A stretch of 64,000 nt of DNA from Robiginitomaculum sp. (GCA_021776565.1 JAJFFQ010000020.1:31453-95452); one strand, 5' to 3'. Positions 1 through 9,766 are shown, counted from the stretch's first letter. Program-made: numbers and translations. Notes: a model not told the origin generated them from the letters alone.

Positions 1-1
1 T

Positions 2-49
2 GCCCTGCAATTTCATATTCAGTTCGGCACAGGCAAATACCGGGTATGA
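2..49 (+). CDS. 3' end of an unidentified upstream gene (partial)
   Basis: An open frame runs from the window edge to a TGA at 47-49 and reads as the last 15 codons of a protein ending in GTGKYRV. The TGA overlaps the ATG of the next gene in an ATGA arrangement, which is typical of translationally coupled genes. Too little is visible to identify a family. By context it would be another gene of the same envelope/glycosyltransfer operon, but that is inference. Confidence 0.45.
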   Translation, partial: ALQFHIQFGTGKYRV

Positions 50-804
50 GCCAGATCGCCGCCAGTGTTTTTATTATTACGCTAAACGCCGGGGAAACCC
101 TTGAGGCGGCCTTGAAAAGCGTGTCTGATTTTACCCAGATTGTTGTGGTGGATTGCGGTAGTCAGGATGAAACTCTGGCCATTGCCCGGTGCTATGCCCA
201 TAAGGTGGTACATCATGATTTTACAGGGTATGGGGCGCAAAAAGCCTTTGCCCTTGGTCTGTGCGAGCAGGACTGGGTGCTCAACATAGATGCTGATGAG
301 CAGGCCAGCCCGGAATTGCTGGACAACATCCGTACGATAATGGTGGCAAACAAACCTGATGGCCTGATGGTGCCCGTGGTGGATAAAGTTTTTGGCCGCA
401 CTGCGCACCCGTTCACCCATGCCAACGCAAAAATCAGGTTTTATCGCCGCAAGCTGGCCCATTACCAATCAAAGCCAGTGCATGAAGCTGTGACGCTTGA
501 TGGTGTAACCCGGTACGCCAAGGGCGTGATTCACCATCGATCTGATGTGACCATTGCGGCTCGTTTGGCCAAAATCAATTTATATGCTGATTTGCGGGCA
601 AAGGAAAAACATGCCGCCGGGCGTAAACCAAGCTTGTTAAAACTTGTTTTTGTCGGGCCTTTAATTTTCCTGAAAACCTGGGTTTTCCGGCGTCAGATAC
701 TGAATGGTAGAAACGGCTTTGTTCTCAGTGTGTTGAATGGGCATTATGCATTTTTGAAAGAAGCCAGACTGTTTGAATACGGGGAAAAAAAGGATAAAAT
801 GTAA
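46..804 (+). CDS. Family 2 glycosyltransferase (WaaE/KdtX-like)
   Basis: This 252-residue protein has the GT-A fold signature of family 2 glycosyltransferases: an N-terminal beta strand, a VDCGSQDET nucleotide-binding segment (about residues 35-43) and an IDADE metal/sugar-nucleotide motif (81-85). Length and motif spacing match the WaaE/KdtX-like lipopolysaccharide-core glycosyltransferases, which add a sugar to the inner core at the cytoplasmic face. The C-terminal hydrophobic stretch LVFVGPLIFLKTWVF probably associates with the membrane. The start overlaps the preceding stop (ATGA) and the stop overlaps the next ATG (TAATG), so it lies in an operon. The acceptor sugar cannot be read from sequence. 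Confidence 0.82.
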   Translation: MSQIAASVFIITLNAGETLEAALKSVSDFTQIVVVDCGSQDETLAIARCYAHKVVHHDFTGYGAQKAFALGLCEQDWVLNIDADEQASPELLDNIRTIMVANKPDGLMVPVVDKVFGRTAHPFTHANAKIRFYRRKLAHYQSKPVHEAVTLDGVTRYAKGVIHHRSDVTIAARLAKINLYADLRAKEKHAAGRKPSLLKLVFVGPLIFLKTWVFRRQILNGRNGFVLSVLNGHYAFLKEARLFEYGEKKDKM

Positions 805-1376
805 TGAATCTCATTGCTAAAACTCTGATCGGGGAATTTATCCGCCTTGAACCGTTGTGTGAGGCTCATCGCAAGGATATGCGCCCGGCGGCCAATGACC
901 CTGATACATGGAAACGCTTCATCGTGCGCGGCGATGGCAAGCATTATAATCACTGGTTTGATGGTATGCTGGCGGATCAGGTTAAGGGCAATGCCATTAG
1001 TCATGCGGTGATTGCGGACGGCAAAGTGATCGGCCACAGTGCCTATCTGGCCATTACGCCGCAGTTTGACCGGGTCGAGATCGGCAGCACATGGTATGCG
1101 AAGGAACATCGCGGCACTATGGTTAATCCGGAATGCAAGCTGTTGCTTCTGGGCCATTCCTTTGCGTGCGGCGCGGAACGGGTGGAATTAAAAACCCACC
1201 ACAAAAATCTGCGTAGCCAGAACGCCATGGCCAAACTGGGCGCAGTGCGTGAAGGCACACTGCGCCACCACGCAAAATGCTGGGATGGAAGTTATCGCGA
1301 TACAGTGTTTTTCTCGGTTCTGCGCGAAGAATGGCCGGGGATCAAAGCAGGTCTTGAGGCGCGGCTAATGATCTAA
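804..1376 (+). CDS. GNAT-family N-acetyltransferase (RimJ-like)
   Basis: A 190-residue protein of the GNAT fold. It opens with the RimJ/RimL-type strand GEFIRLEPL, has a central WYAKEHRGTMVN segment corresponding to the acetyl-CoA pyrophosphate-binding loop, and a C-terminal NLRSQNAMAKLGAVREG helix-strand typical of ribosomal-protein/small-molecule acetyltransferases. The substrate is unknown. Its ATG overlaps the glycosyltransferase stop by one base, so the two are translationally coupled, and a hairpin terminator follows at 1479-1512. Confidence 0.8.
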   Translation: MNLIAKTLIGEFIRLEPLCEAHRKDMRPAANDPDTWKRFIVRGDGKHYNHWFDGMLADQVKGNAISHAVIADGKVIGHSAYLAITPQFDRVEIGSTWYAKEHRGTMVNPECKLLLLGHSFACGAERVELKTHHKNLRSQNAMAKLGAVREGTLRHHAKCWDGSYRDTVFFSVLREEWPGIKAGLEARLMI

Positions 1377-1478
1377 GAATTGTCCAAATAAATTGCATTA
1401 TGAGTCAAAAATATTGACTTTTTATCATTTTGGGTTACAGTCTACTTAAATGGATTGGGAATGCCCGGTCGGCGCTGT

Positions 1479-1512
1479 GGTCTCGGTGAACACCGGGGCC
1501 TTTCGCTTTTTA
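1479..1512 (+). terminator. Rho-independent terminator after the acetyltransferase gene
   Basis: An inverted repeat (GGTCTCGG/CCGGGGCC with two G-U pairs, extendable to ten pairs) is followed on the plus strand by TTTCGCTTTTT. It sits about 100 bases after the acetyltransferase stop and abuts the end of the convergent DUF3800 gene. The minus-strand reading has no T tract, so it is assigned to the plus strand. Confidence 0.65.
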
Positions 1513-2247
1513 GGGAAAGGTTTTTAGACCGTACCCTATTGTTTTTCCTGAAGTTGAGCGTCGGAACTTTGTATTTACGACATCATAAGCTAAATTTTGT
1601 TGTTTGGGATTGATGTGATGTCTCCCAATTGGATGGGCTACCATATCGGCAAACTGTAATCCGGCAGAATTGTGTTTCTTGTCCATAAATATAATTTCTA
1701 AATTTGGCATTGGGCCAACATAACCAGCCCGGTCACATATACGGCGAAATTCAAGTTCAAGGGCGTTATCCTCAGGCTTACCTCGGCTTTCGACCATGAT
1801 ATGCGTCAAAGCATCATTTTGACCGTGTTCGGTAAGGAACAACTGTAATCGTTCCATACAAAAGGCCAATGCAATTTCATATGGATCATCAGGAGATGCA
1901 TATGTGGTAACAAGTCTTGGCTTATCAATCACAGAGGCAATCAAGGTGAATTCAGTGTCGCTGATTAACGTGTTCAACGCTGGTAAAAACTGTTTACGAA
2001 CGTTCTTGTTTAAAAGGATGTTAAAATCACCTTTTGCCTTTCTGATTTCATGGCTGTGCAGAATAACAGCGTCATGCCCCCAGAATTGAAATTTGAGATT
2101 TTGTATTTTAGGAACTACCTGCTCAACGTAAGGCTGCTTGTGAAAGATACAAAAGGCTAAGACGAAAACCGGGTATTCTCGGTCAATGTTCCTTAGCCCA
2201 TGGTCGCCACTCTCATCGACATAAACAATATAGTCAGAGAAATTCAT
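1510..2247 (-). CDS. DUF3800 domain protein
   Basis: The 245-residue protein begins with the DUF3800 hallmark YVDESGDHG (residues 9-17) and carries the distal acidic motif of this family in GLQFADMVAHPIGRH near the C terminus. DUF3800 is predicted to have an RNase H-like fold with a cluster of aspartates, but no reaction is established. The gene stands alone between genes of other orientation or function and is noticeably richer in A/T and Lys/Asn codons than its neighbours, which suggests acquisition. DUF3800 genes are often found in mobile or defence-associated DNA; nothing else of that kind is adjacent here. Confidence 0.82.
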   Translation of the reverse strand: MNFSDYIVYVDESGDHGLRNIDREYPVFVLAFCIFHKQPYVEQVVPKIQNLKFQFWGHDAVILHSHEIRKAKGDFNILLNKNVRKQFLPALNTLISDTEFTLIASVIDKPRLVTTYASPDDPYEIALAFCMERLQLFLTEHGQNDALTHIMVESRGKPEDNALELEFRRICDRAGYVGPMPNLEIIFMDKKHNSAGLQFADMVAHPIGRHHINPKQQNLAYDVVNTKFRRSTSGKTIGYGLKTFP

Positions 2248-2300
2248 GCAGTAATGTTTTCACAAATTTCAATGCTCATCAATCAGCAATGCATAATTAC

Positions 2301-3377
2301 CTACTCCGCCGGATGGGCGTGTTTTTCCCGCTGCGCTTCGGCTGCGTCGCCCCACAACCGGGCTAGCGCGTGAGCGAGGCTTTTACGGCTGGCGCGCAAA
2401 TACAGCGTATTGTCGCCAAGGCCATCGCGCAGGCGCACGTAAGCGCGGGGCAAATTATGATAAGGCATGCGGGGGAAAAGGTGATGAGTGGCATGAAAAC
2501 GCAATCCCACCGGCGCCCAAAGGGTGGTGATAATCCTGTGTCCTGGCACATCAACGCTGTCCAGAAACTGTTCGGCAACGCTCATTTGCTCTGGCCCAGG
2601 ATTGCGATAGGCGTGAGCGGCCAAAGTGCGCAAGGAATTCAAGAGAAAAATTAGCACTGCCACTGCATACCACATGACCAGCGCCTTCACTGGCAAAATG
2701 TTGAACCAGACCAGTGCCATTGCGCCCCAGCCATAGGCAAATGCCATAAATTCCTGTGCAAACCACAGGGTTTTGGGGTCGCCCTTTTTGGGTGCAGCAC
2801 GTTCATAGGTTAAATCAATGGTCAGCGATGAGGCCCGCCCCCAGATCAGTTTGCGCAAGGGCGGCAGAACCCATGATAGCGGTGCCAGAATGAGAAATCG
2901 CACCACAAAAAACCCGGGCAGAATAAAAATCAGAAACATATAGCCAATAATGCCCGATGGATTTCCCGCGCCAAAGGGCAGATATTCGCCGTCTTCGGAC
3001 GTGCCATAAACATCATGCACATGATGGTGGCGGTGTACGCCATGATAGGTGAAGCTGGGGATCAACATGGCAAAACCGCAAAGCAAATTCCACACCAGTC
3101 GAAAGAACCCGAACGTGCCGGTTTTCAAATGGGCCAACTCATGGGTAAACAAGACGGCGCGATATAAAAACAAGGTGGAGATCAAAATTCCGACCAGAGC
3201 TGGCACAGACAAAACCGGAAAAATGACAGCAATAACAAGCCCAGTCCAACCCAATGCAACAGAGATCAGAAAATCCGGCCAGTAAATACGCGGATCCGGT
3301 TTCATCAGATCAGCAACCAGCTTGTTGGCCTCGTTCACAGGAAAGGCGTTGTTGTCGCGCTCAATGGCCATACTCAT
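2301..3377 (-). CDS. Membrane fatty acid desaturase
   Basis: An integral-membrane di-iron desaturase of about 358 residues. All three histidine boxes are present: HELAH in the first third, HRHHH in the middle and HATHH near the C terminus, separated by hydrophobic spans (two long ones before box one, more between boxes two and three). It would introduce a double bond into acyl chains of membrane lipids using O2 and an electron donor. The longest frame opens at a TTG at 3431, but the ATG codons at 3377 and 3371 are more plausible starts. No partner reductase is adjacent. Regiospecificity cannot be deduced. Confidence 0.88.
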   Translation of the reverse strand: MSMAIERDNNAFPVNEANKLVADLMKPDPRIYWPDFLISVALGWTGLVIAVIFPVLSVPALVGILISTLFLYRAVLFTHELAHLKTGTFGFFRLVWNLLCGFAMLIPSFTYHGVHRHHHVHDVYGTSEDGEYLPFGAGNPSGIIGYMFLIFILPGFFVVRFLILAPLSWVLPPLRKLIWGRASSLTIDLTYERAAPKKGDPKTLWFAQEFMAFAYGWGAMALVWFNILPVKALVMWYAVAVLIFLLNSLRTLAAHAYRNPGPEQMSVAEQFLDSVDVPGHRIITTLWAPVGLRFHATHHLFPRMPYHNLPRAYVRLRDGLGDNTLYLRASRKSLAHALARLWGDAAEAQREKHAHPAE

Positions 3378-3487
3378 ATATCCATTTTTTTGCAGGATGT
3401 TCTCAATAGGAAATAATGCGGGTTTGGGCAAGCGCAGGCAACAAGATGTGCGGCTTTGTCACATACTCTATTTAATGCTTTGCAAAT

Positions 3488-3712
3488 TTAATCGGGGGAG
3501 CAACACGCTGCCTCTCCGGTTTCTTGTGTCAATTGCATCGGTGGGCATGGATGCGTCCCATAAGAACAAAACACACAGCAATCCCCGGCCAGGGGTTTGA
3601 GTACCGCCTTGCAATGCACACAGTCATAAAAATACTGACAGGCGTTTGTTGGCATGGTCTCGGTGGTTTCGCCTCCGCATTTCGGGCAGGTGATGGTTGA
3701 TGCTGATTGCAT
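3488..3712 (-). CDS. Small GDCCVxC-domain protein (cysteine form)
   Basis: This 74-residue protein has two zinc-ribbon-like CxxC pairs (CPKCGG and CVHCKA) followed by GDCCVFCSYGTHPCPP, the signature of the GDCCVxC family, in which the last Cys of the motif is selenocysteine in some members. Here all positions are TGC/TGT, so no selenocysteine is needed. Members often sit near mercury or other metal-handling genes and have no proven function. The longest frame starts at a TTG at 3727; the ATG at 3712 is preferred. It is transcribed in the same direction as the desaturase, about 110 bases upstream of it. Confidence 0.78.
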   Translation of the reverse strand: MQSASTITCPKCGGETTETMPTNACQYFYDCVHCKAVLKPLAGDCCVFCSYGTHPCPPMQLTQETGEAACCSPD

Positions 3713-3850
3713 GTTTTTTAGCGCCAAATTGATTATTCACAGACCCTAGCGCACGTCGCACCAATAAAGAAACACTTCAATTTACGCCTCGCCCCTTGGC
3801 ATTGATGATCGGGACGGTTACACACGCCAAAATCTAACGGGACTTCATCC

Positions 3851-6800
3851 ATGCCAAGACGCGAGGACATTTCCTCTATCCTGATTATCGGGGCGGGGCC
3901 GATTGTGATCGGTCAGGCGTGCGAGTTTGATTATTCTGGTGTGCAGGCTTGTAAGGCCCTCAAAGAAGAGGGTTATCGGGTTATACTGGTCAATTCCAAC
4001 CCGGCGACAATTATGACCGACCCGGGGTTGGCTGATGCTACCTATATCGAACCAATTACCCCGCAAATGGTGGCCAGGATTATCGCCAAAGAACGCCCCG
4101 ATGCCTTGTTGCCAACCATGGGCGGTCAGACGGCGCTCAACACCGCATTGACGCTGAACAAGGATGGCACACTCAAGAAGTATGGAGTGAAGCTCATCGG
4201 GGCTGAGGCTGATGTGATCGACAAGGCCGAGGATCGCGAAAAATTTCGCGCCGCCATGAAAACCATTGGCCTGGCGACCCCGCGTTCTCATCTGGCGCAC
4301 TCACTGGACGATGCCATGTTGGTGTTTGAAGACATTGGTCTGCCCACGATTATCCGGCCTTCGTTTACGCTGGGCGGCACCGGCGGCGGTATTGCTTATA
4401 ATATTCAGGAATATCGCCAGATTGTCTCCAGCGGCATAGAGGCTTCGCCGACCAATGAGGTGTTGATTGAAGAATCTGTTCTGGGCTGGAAAGAGTATGA
4501 AATGGAGGTGGTGCGCGACAATGCCGACAATTGCATCATTATTTGTTCAATCGAGAACATTGACCCCATGGGGGTACATACCGGCGATTCGATCACCGTA
4601 GCCCCGGCACTGACCCTGACCGACAAAGAATACCAGATCATGCGTAATGCTTCCATCGCCGTATTGCGCGAGATCGGCGTGGAAACCGGTGGCTCAAACG
4701 TGCAATTTGCCATCAACCCGGTGGATGGCCACATGGTGGTGATCGAGATGAACCCGCGAGTGTCGCGCTCTTCGGCACTGGCTTCCAAGGCCACCGGATT
4801 TCCCATCGCCAAAATTGCCGCAAAACTGGCGGTGGGCTATACGCTGGACGAGCTGGAAAACGACATCACCCGCGCCAGCCCGGCCAGTTTCGAGCCAAGC
4901 ATTGACTATGTGGTGACCAAAATTCCGCGCTTTGCCTTTGAAAAATATCCTGGCGCAGAGCCGGTGTTGTCCACAGCGATGAAATCAGTGGGTGAGGCCA
5001 TGGCCATTGGCCGCAGCTTTGCCGAATCCCTGCAAAAGGCCTTGCGCTCGCTGGAAACCGACCTGACCGGGCTGGATGAAATTGAGATCGACGGCATGGG
5101 CGAGGGCGATGACGCTCGCGCGCTGGGTGCGGCACTGGCCAAGGCAACGCCGGATAGACTATTGGTTATTGCCCAGGCCTTTCGGATGGGTTTTAGCGTG
5201 GAAGACATTCACGCCGCCTGTCAGTATGAGCCGTTTTTTCTGCGCGAAATCGAGGCTTTGATTGCTCAGGAAGCCCGCGTGCGTGCGCATGGTTTGCCTG
5301 ACACTGCAGCAGGTTGGCGGGCGTTAAAGTCACAAGGGTTTTCCGATATGCGGCTGGCGCATCTGGCCGACCTGAGCGAGGCGAAAGTGCGTGCTGCACG
5401 GCGCGGCCATGGTGTGCGCCCGGTTTATAAACGCATTGATACCTGCGCCGCCGAGTTCGAGGCCATCACACCCTATATGTATTCGACCTATGAGATGCCG
5501 TTCTTCCCCCCATCGACCACTTTGTGGCCACTTCCCCCGTACACGGGGGAAGAAATGGCGGCACGTCTTGTTTCCTCCCCTGCTTGCGGGGGAGGTGTCG
5601 GCAAAGCCGACGGAGGGGGCGCGCAATGCGAAGCTGATCCCTCAACGCGTAAAAAAGTCATTATTCTGGGCGGTGGGCCTAACCGGATCGGACAAGGGAT
5701 CGAGTTTGACTATTGTTGTTGTCATGCGGCCTTTGCCCTGGAAGAGGCCGGTATTGAATCAATAATGGTCAATTGCAATCCAGAGACCGTTTCAACCGAT
5801 TATGATACCTCAGATAGGCTGTATTTTGAGCCACTGACCGAAGAAGATGTGTTGGAAATTTGTGCAATTGAACAATCAAAAGGCACATTACTTGGCGTGA
5901 TTGTGCAATTTGGCGGGCAGACACCTTTGAAACTGGCCGAAGCACTGGAACGCGATGGCGTGACCATTTTAGGCACCTCCCGCGATGCCATTGATCTGGC
6001 CGAGGATCGCGAACGTTTTAAGGCTTTGCTGGAAGATATGGGCCTGACCCAGCCGCCAAACGCCATTGCCAAGACCGAGGAAGAAGCCCTTGTTGCAGCA
6101 CAAAAACTCGGGTTTCCCCTGGTGCTGCGCCCCTCATACGTTCTGGGTGGCCGGGCCATGGAAATTGTCTCTGGCATGGATGGCTTGCGCCGTTATGTGC
6201 GCGAGGCGGTGCAGGTGTCGGGCAAAAGCCCGCTTCTTCTGGATCGTTATGTCAACGAAGCCATCGAGGTGGATGTGGATGCGGTTTGCGATGGCACGCG
6301 GGTCTGGGTGGCCGGTATTATGGAGCATATCGAGGAGGCCGGCGTCCATTCGGGTGATAGTGCCTGCGCCTTGCCACCCTATACGCTAAAGCCGGATATG
6401 CTGGCGCGCCTGTCCGAGCAAACCGTGCAACTGGCCAATGCCTTGCAGGTGCGCGGTCTGATGAATGTGCAATATGCCATTCAGGGCGACATTATTTATG
6501 TGCTTGAGGTCAATCCACGGGCCTCGCGCACCGTGCCATTTGTTGCAAAAGCCATTGGCGCACCGGTGGCCGGTATTGCGGCGCGTATTATGGCCGGGGC
6601 CAAGCTGAAAGACTTTGATCTTCCTGAGATGCCAACCACCCATGTGGCGGTTAAAGAGGCGGTGTTTCCCTTTGCCCGCTTTGCCGGGGTAGACCCGGTG
6701 CTGGGGCCAGAAATGCGCTCCACCGGCGAAGTGATGGGGCTGGATACCAGTTTTGCTCGCGCCTTTGCCAAATCCCAGCTTGGTGCCGGGGTGGATTTGT

Positions 6801-7198
6801 CCCTGTCCGGCACAGTGTTTATCTCGGTCAAGGACAGCGATAAACCAGCTATGGTGGAACTCGCCGGTGATCTGGTGGCCCAGGGGTATTCTCTTATGGC
6901 TACTGGCGGCACGGCCAGTGCCATATTGGACGCAGGTATTCCAGTGCAGCGCGTTAACAAGGTTTATGAGGGTCGCCCCCATGTTGTCGACGCCATGAAA
7001 AACGGCGAAGTGCAGATTGTCTTTAACACCACGCAAGGTCAGCGCGCCCATATAGATAGTTATTCCATCCGCCGCACGGCACTGGAAATGCACATCCCGT
7101 ATTTCACCACGGCCGCCGCCGCTTCGGCCACGGTGCAAGCCTTGCGCGGCCTTGCCGAAGGCGCACTCGATGTGCGTGCGCTTCAAGAATACGGGTGA
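3851..7198 (+). CDS. carB: Carbamoyl-phosphate synthase large subunit with an in-frame repeat insertion
   Basis: CarB makes carbamoyl phosphate for pyrimidine and arginine synthesis from ammonia (delivered by CarA), bicarbonate and two ATP. Both ATP-grasp halves are complete: the first starts [19 protein letters not shown], the second starts [12 protein letters not shown] near residue 600, and an MGS-like allosteric domain ([13 protein letters not shown]) closes the protein. The length is 1115 residues against about 1073 in Escherichia coli. The excess is a run of about 39 residues (roughly 552-590) encoded by a three-hairpin repeat at the boundary between the oligomerisation domain and the second half; flanking CarB sequence is uninterrupted. 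A strong terminator follows. Its partner carA is about 21 kb away on the other strand. Confidence 0.97.
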   Translation: MPRREDISSILIIGAGPIVIGQACEFDYSGVQACKALKEEGYRVILVNSNPATIMTDPGLADATYIEPITPQMVARIIAKERPDALLPTMGGQTALNTALTLNKDGTLKKYGVKLIGAEADVIDKAEDREKFRAAMKTIGLATPRSHLAHSLDDAMLVFEDIGLPTIIRPSFTLGGTGGGIAYNIQEYRQIVSSGIEASPTNEVLIEESVLGWKEYEMEVVRDNADNCIIICSIENIDPMGVHTGDSITVAPALTLTDKEYQIMRNASIAVLREIGVETGGSNVQFAINPVDGHMVVIEMNPRVSRSSALASKATGFPIAKIAAKLAVGYTLDELENDITRASPASFEPSIDYVVTKIPRFAFEKYPGAEPVLSTAMKSVGEAMAIGRSFAESLQKALRSLETDLTGLDEIEIDGMGEGDDARALGAALAKATPDRLLVIAQAFRMGFSVEDIHAACQYEPFFLREIEALIAQEARVRAHGLPDTAAGWRALKSQGFSDMRLAHLADLSEAKVRAARRGHGVRPVYKRIDTCAAEFEAITPYMYSTYEMPFFPPSTTLWPLPPYTGEEMAARLVSSPACGGGVGKADGGGAQCEADPSTRKKVIILGGGPNRIGQGIEFDYCCCHAAFALEEAGIESIMVNCNPETVSTDYDTSDRLYFEPLTEEDVLEICAIEQSKGTLLGVIVQFGGQTPLKLAEALERDGVTILGTSRDAIDLAEDRERFKALLEDMGLTQPPNAIAKTEEEALVAAQKLGFPLVLRPSYVLGGRAMEIVSGMDGLRRYVREAVQVSGKSPLLLDRYVNEAIEVDVDAVCDGTRVWVAGIMEHIEEAGVHSGDSACALPPYTLKPDMLARLSEQTVQLANALQVRGLMNVQYAIQGDIIYVLEVNPRASRTVPFVAKAIGAPVAGIAARIMAGAKLKDFDLPEMPTTHVAVKEAVFPFARFAGVDPVLGPEMRSTGEVMGLDTSFARAFAKSQLGAGVDLSLSGTVFISVKDSDKPAMVELAGDLVAQGYSLMATGGTASAILDAGIPVQRVNKVYEGRPHVVDAMKNGEVQIVFNTTQGQRAHIDSYSIRRTALEMHIPYFTTAAAASATVQALRGLAEGALDVRALQEYG
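5504..5620. repeat. Palindromic repeat element inserted in frame within carB
   Basis: About 117 bases with three hairpins: 5531-5552 (CTTCCCCCGT/ACGGGGGAAG), 5574-5595 (CCTCCCCTGC/GCGGGGGAGG) and 5597-5611 (GTCGGC-AAA-GCCGAC), then a GGAGGGGGC tail. Its length is a multiple of three within a codon boundary and it contains no stop in the carB frame. The unit resembles the GC-rich CTTCCCCC/GGAGGGGG intergenic repeats found in many alphaproteobacterial genomes. Exact ends are uncertain by a few bases. No second full copy was noticed in this window. Confidence 0.8.
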
Positions 7199-7218
7199 GT
7201 ACGAAGATAATAGCACCC

Positions 7219-7259
7219 TCGTCCCCCTCCGGCTTGACCGGAGGGGGACGAAATTTTTT
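7219..7259 (+). terminator. Rho-independent terminator of carB
   Basis: A perfect 14-bp stem (7219-7232 with 7238-7251) with loop CTTGA is followed by AATTTTTT. It lies 20 bases after the carB stop. The stem sequence (CCCCCTCCGG) is close in composition to the repeat inside carB, so it may itself derive from such an element. Confidence 0.9.
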
Positions 7260-7399
7260 ACGTTTTTGTGCTAATGGCCTTTCACCTAAAGTCTCACCAC
7301 CTCGTCGTTCATTGACCCAAAACCTGAACAATCCTTAACTTGAGTTTGGCGGATCAACTGTCATCCTGCCCTTAACGCTATCGCAATTGGGGACACGCC

Positions 7400-8155
7400 A
7401 TGACCATACGCATTTTTTTTGTCGCTATTTTCGTCGCCACTATCATGCCGGGCCTGGTTCACGCTAACCCGGCCATTGCCGAGCGAATAGAGGCGGCAAT
7501 GGCCGCATCAGACCGACCCGAAGGCCATGTTAAACGCGACGCAACACGCCAGCCCGCCAAGGTATTGGCCTTTAGTACCATCAAGCCCGGCGATGTAATT
7601 GCTGATCTGGGTGCTGGCGGCGGGTATTTCACCCGACTGATCTCAGGCATTGTTGGCGCGAACGGTAAGGTGATCGCGCAAAATCCGCCGCAATGGATAG
7701 AAAAATACAAGGGCATTACCCCTTCATTGGAAATTCTGACCAAAGACCGGGCTAATGTGCAGGCGCTCACCGCAGAGTTTGATGCACTCGGGCTAGATAA
7801 TGCCTCTTTGGATGTGGTGACCATGGCCCTGATTTATCACGATGTAACCTTGATGACCGATACCGCGCAGCGGGCCACGATGAACGAGCAAATTTTTGCA
7901 GCCCTGAAGCCCGGCGGCGTGGTTATCATAACCGACCATCATGCGCAAAAAGGCTCAGGCAATGTCACCACAGACGAACTGCACCGCATTGCCGGGGATA
8001 TGGTTGTCAGGGAACTGGAAGCGGCAGGTTTCATGCTGGACGCACAATCTGATGCTTTGCATTTTGCCGCCGACGATCGCACCAAAAACGTGTTTGATCC
8101 GGCGGTGCGTGGCAAAACTGATCGTTTTGTTTATCGCTTTCGCAAAGCAAACTAA
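7400..8155 (+). CDS. Exported class I SAM-methyltransferase-like protein
   Basis: A 251-residue protein with a clear signal peptide (hydrophobic residues 4-20, cleavage likely after VHA) followed by a Rossmann methyltransferase domain: motif I ADLGAGGG at about 68-75 and a later DVVTMALIYHDV strand in the position of motif IV. It resembles the COG4798 family of predicted methyltransferases, many of which also have signal peptides. How such a domain would obtain S-adenosylmethionine outside the cytoplasm is unexplained. It stands as a single gene between carB and greA. Substrate unknown. Confidence 0.75.
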   Translation: MTIRIFFVAIFVATIMPGLVHANPAIAERIEAAMAASDRPEGHVKRDATRQPAKVLAFSTIKPGDVIADLGAGGGYFTRLISGIVGANGKVIAQNPPQWIEKYKGITPSLEILTKDRANVQALTAEFDALGLDNASLDVVTMALIYHDVTLMTDTAQRATMNEQIFAALKPGGVVIITDHHAQKGSGNVTTDELHRIAGDMVVRELEAAGFMLDAQSDALHFAADDRTKNVFDPAVRGKTDRFVYRFRKAN

Positions 8156-8217
8156 GCCTCATTTGTCTTGTGTTTAAGGGTAGTGTAGCAGGATAATGGC
8201 CTGCTCACCTGGCTATC

Positions 8218-8246
8218 TTGAACCTTTGGCCTTTAGGGGTTATATT
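8218..8246 (+). promoter_or_regulatory. Candidate sigma-70-type promoter for greA
   Basis: TTGAAC and TATATT are separated by exactly 17 bases, about 70 bases before the greA start. No experimental start site is implied. A short hairpin (AGCAGG/CCTGCT, 8188-8206) lies just upstream and may mark the end of the preceding transcript. Confidence 0.5.
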
Positions 8247-8318
8247 GTCACCTTCGGTGCGGTTCGGGGCTGGCGTATTGCGGCTCTTCCCACGTGAACA
8301 CAAGAGAATTCTGACACT

Positions 8319-8792
8319 ATGAATAAAGTCCCCATGACCGCCGAGGGCCGCGACGCCCTTGACGAAGAACTTAAATTTCTCAAAACCAATGAACGCCCGT
8401 CTATCATTCAGGCGATTGCCGAAGCGCGCGAACATGGTGATCTGAGCGAAAATGCAGAATATCACGCCGCCAAAGAGCGCCAGGGTTTCGTCGAAGCCCG
8501 GGTCAAGGATATTGAAAGCAAACTGGCTCGTGCACAGGTGATCGACATCAGTGTCCTTGGCGGTGAAACGGTCAAGTTCGGTGCAACCGTTCGCGTTGTT
8601 GATGAAGACACCGAAGAAGAAGTGGCCTATAAAATTGTTGGCGAAGACGAGGCAGAAGTGGCCAAGGGCAAGGTATCGGTTACCTCGCCTATTGCCCGCG
8701 CCCTGATCGGCAAGGAATGTGGTGATGTGGTCGAGGTTCTTGCCCCGGGCGGTGCGCGCTCTTTGGAAGTCCTTGCTGTTGACTGGGTGTGA
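8319..8792 (+). CDS. greA: Transcription elongation factor GreA
   Basis: GreA rescues backtracked RNA polymerase by stimulating cleavage of the 3' end of the transcript through the secondary channel. The 157-residue length is canonical. The N-terminal coiled coil carries the acidic tip in [18 protein letters not shown], and the C-terminal FKBP-like domain ends with [18 protein letters not shown]. The stop overlaps a GTG start of the next gene (GTGTGA), so the ELM1-like gene is probably coupled to it. Confidence 0.96.
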   Translation: MNKVPMTAEGRDALDEELKFLKTNERPSIIQAIAEAREHGDLSENAEYHAAKERQGFVEARVKDIESKLARAQVIDISVLGGETVKFGATVRVVDEDTEEEVAYKIVGEDEAEVAKGKVSVTSPIARALIGKECGDVVEVLAPGGARSLEVLAVDWV

Positions 8793-9766
8793 GTCCCGCT
8801 TCTGGAAAACTTGATATATGGGTCGTCGATGACGGGCGTGCCGGTTTGGCCAATCAAACATTGGGTCTGGCCGAGGCCATCAATGCACTGGTGCCCGCCA
8901 GAATAAAGACGCACCAGGTCAAACGAAAAGTCATCAATTTTGGCCCGGCCCGTAAACCCGCAGCCAGCATGAGTGCTCCCTGGCCGGATATTTGTATTGG
9001 TTGTGGCCGTGCCAGTATTCCATATTTACGGGCCATGCGGCGCTGGTCTGATGGGCGCACACTAACGGTTCAATTACAGGATCCGCGCTGCAAGTCCTCA
9101 TATTTTGATCTGGTTATCCCGCCAGAACACGATCGTCTTGAAGGTGAGAATGTTTTTCCCATACTGGGCGCGCCGACCCGGGTAAGCACCAGGTTGTTGG
9201 ATGAAGCGATAACAAAATTTGCAGATAAAATGAAAACGTATCCCCGGCCTCACCTTGCTGTGCTGTTGGGTGGCAATTCCAAGCATCACAAATTCACCAA
9301 CAGGTCATACAAACGCCTAGTGAAGTCATTGCAAGGACTTATGGATAGCAAGGTATCCTTGTTGATTACCACCTCGCGCCGCACACCAAAAGGCATCACC
9401 AAGGCTTTGCGTCGCCAGTTTGGCAAAAAAGACCAGGTTTGGCTGTGGGCGGGCGCGCCCAAGGATGGGCCTAATCCATATTTTGCCTTTTTGCAGGCCG
9501 CCGATGCGGTATTGGTAACCAATGATTCCACCAATATGCTGACCGAAGCGGCCAGTGCGGGCAAGCCCATCCTCCTGTTTACGCTCAAAGGCAATGACGC
9601 AAAATTTAACCGGCTTTACGATTCTCTGGCAGGTGCGGGTCTGGCCCGACCCTTTACAGGCAGTCTGGCCACATGGCCGGTAGAGCCTTTGGAAGAAACC
9701 GTTCGTGCCGCCAAAGAGGTGGTAAAGTACCTGTATTTGCGCTTACAGGAAAACCGCAGAACCTGA
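8789..9766 (+). CDS. Mitochondrial fission ELM1-family protein
   Basis: This 325-residue protein matches the bacterial relatives of plant ELM1 (formerly DUF1022): an N-terminal [17 protein letters not shown] motif, a central [11 protein letters not shown] strand-loop and a C-terminal [22 protein letters not shown] segment that resembles the nucleotide-sugar-binding half of GT-B glycosyltransferases. The biochemical role in bacteria is not established; a glycosyltransferase-like fold is inferred. Translation starts at a GTG overlapping the greA stop. Confidence 0.82.
   Translation: MSPASGKLDIWVVDDGRAGLANQTLGLAEAINALVPARIKTHQVKRKVINFGPARKPAASMSAPWPDICIGCGRASIPYLRAMRRWSDGRTLTVQLQDPRCKSSYFDLVIPPEHDRLEGENVFPILGAPTRVSTRLLDEAITKFADKMKTYPRPHLAVLLGGNSKHHKFTNRSYKRLVKSLQGLMDSKVSLLITTSRRTPKGITKALRRQFGKKDQVWLWAGAPKDGPNPYFAFLQAADAVLVTNDSTNMLTEAASAGKPILLFTLKGNDAKFNRLYDSLAGAGLARPFTGSLATWPVEPLEETVRAAKEVVKYLYLRLQENRRT

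Noticed and set aside
3495..3720. Selenocysteine in the GDCCVxC protein
   Set aside because: All cysteine positions of the motif are encoded by TGC or TGT; no in-frame TGA occurs.
6386..7216. A 276-codon open frame antisense to carB
   Set aside because: It lies entirely opposite the CarB C-terminal half, has no family pattern and arises from the codon bias of the real gene.
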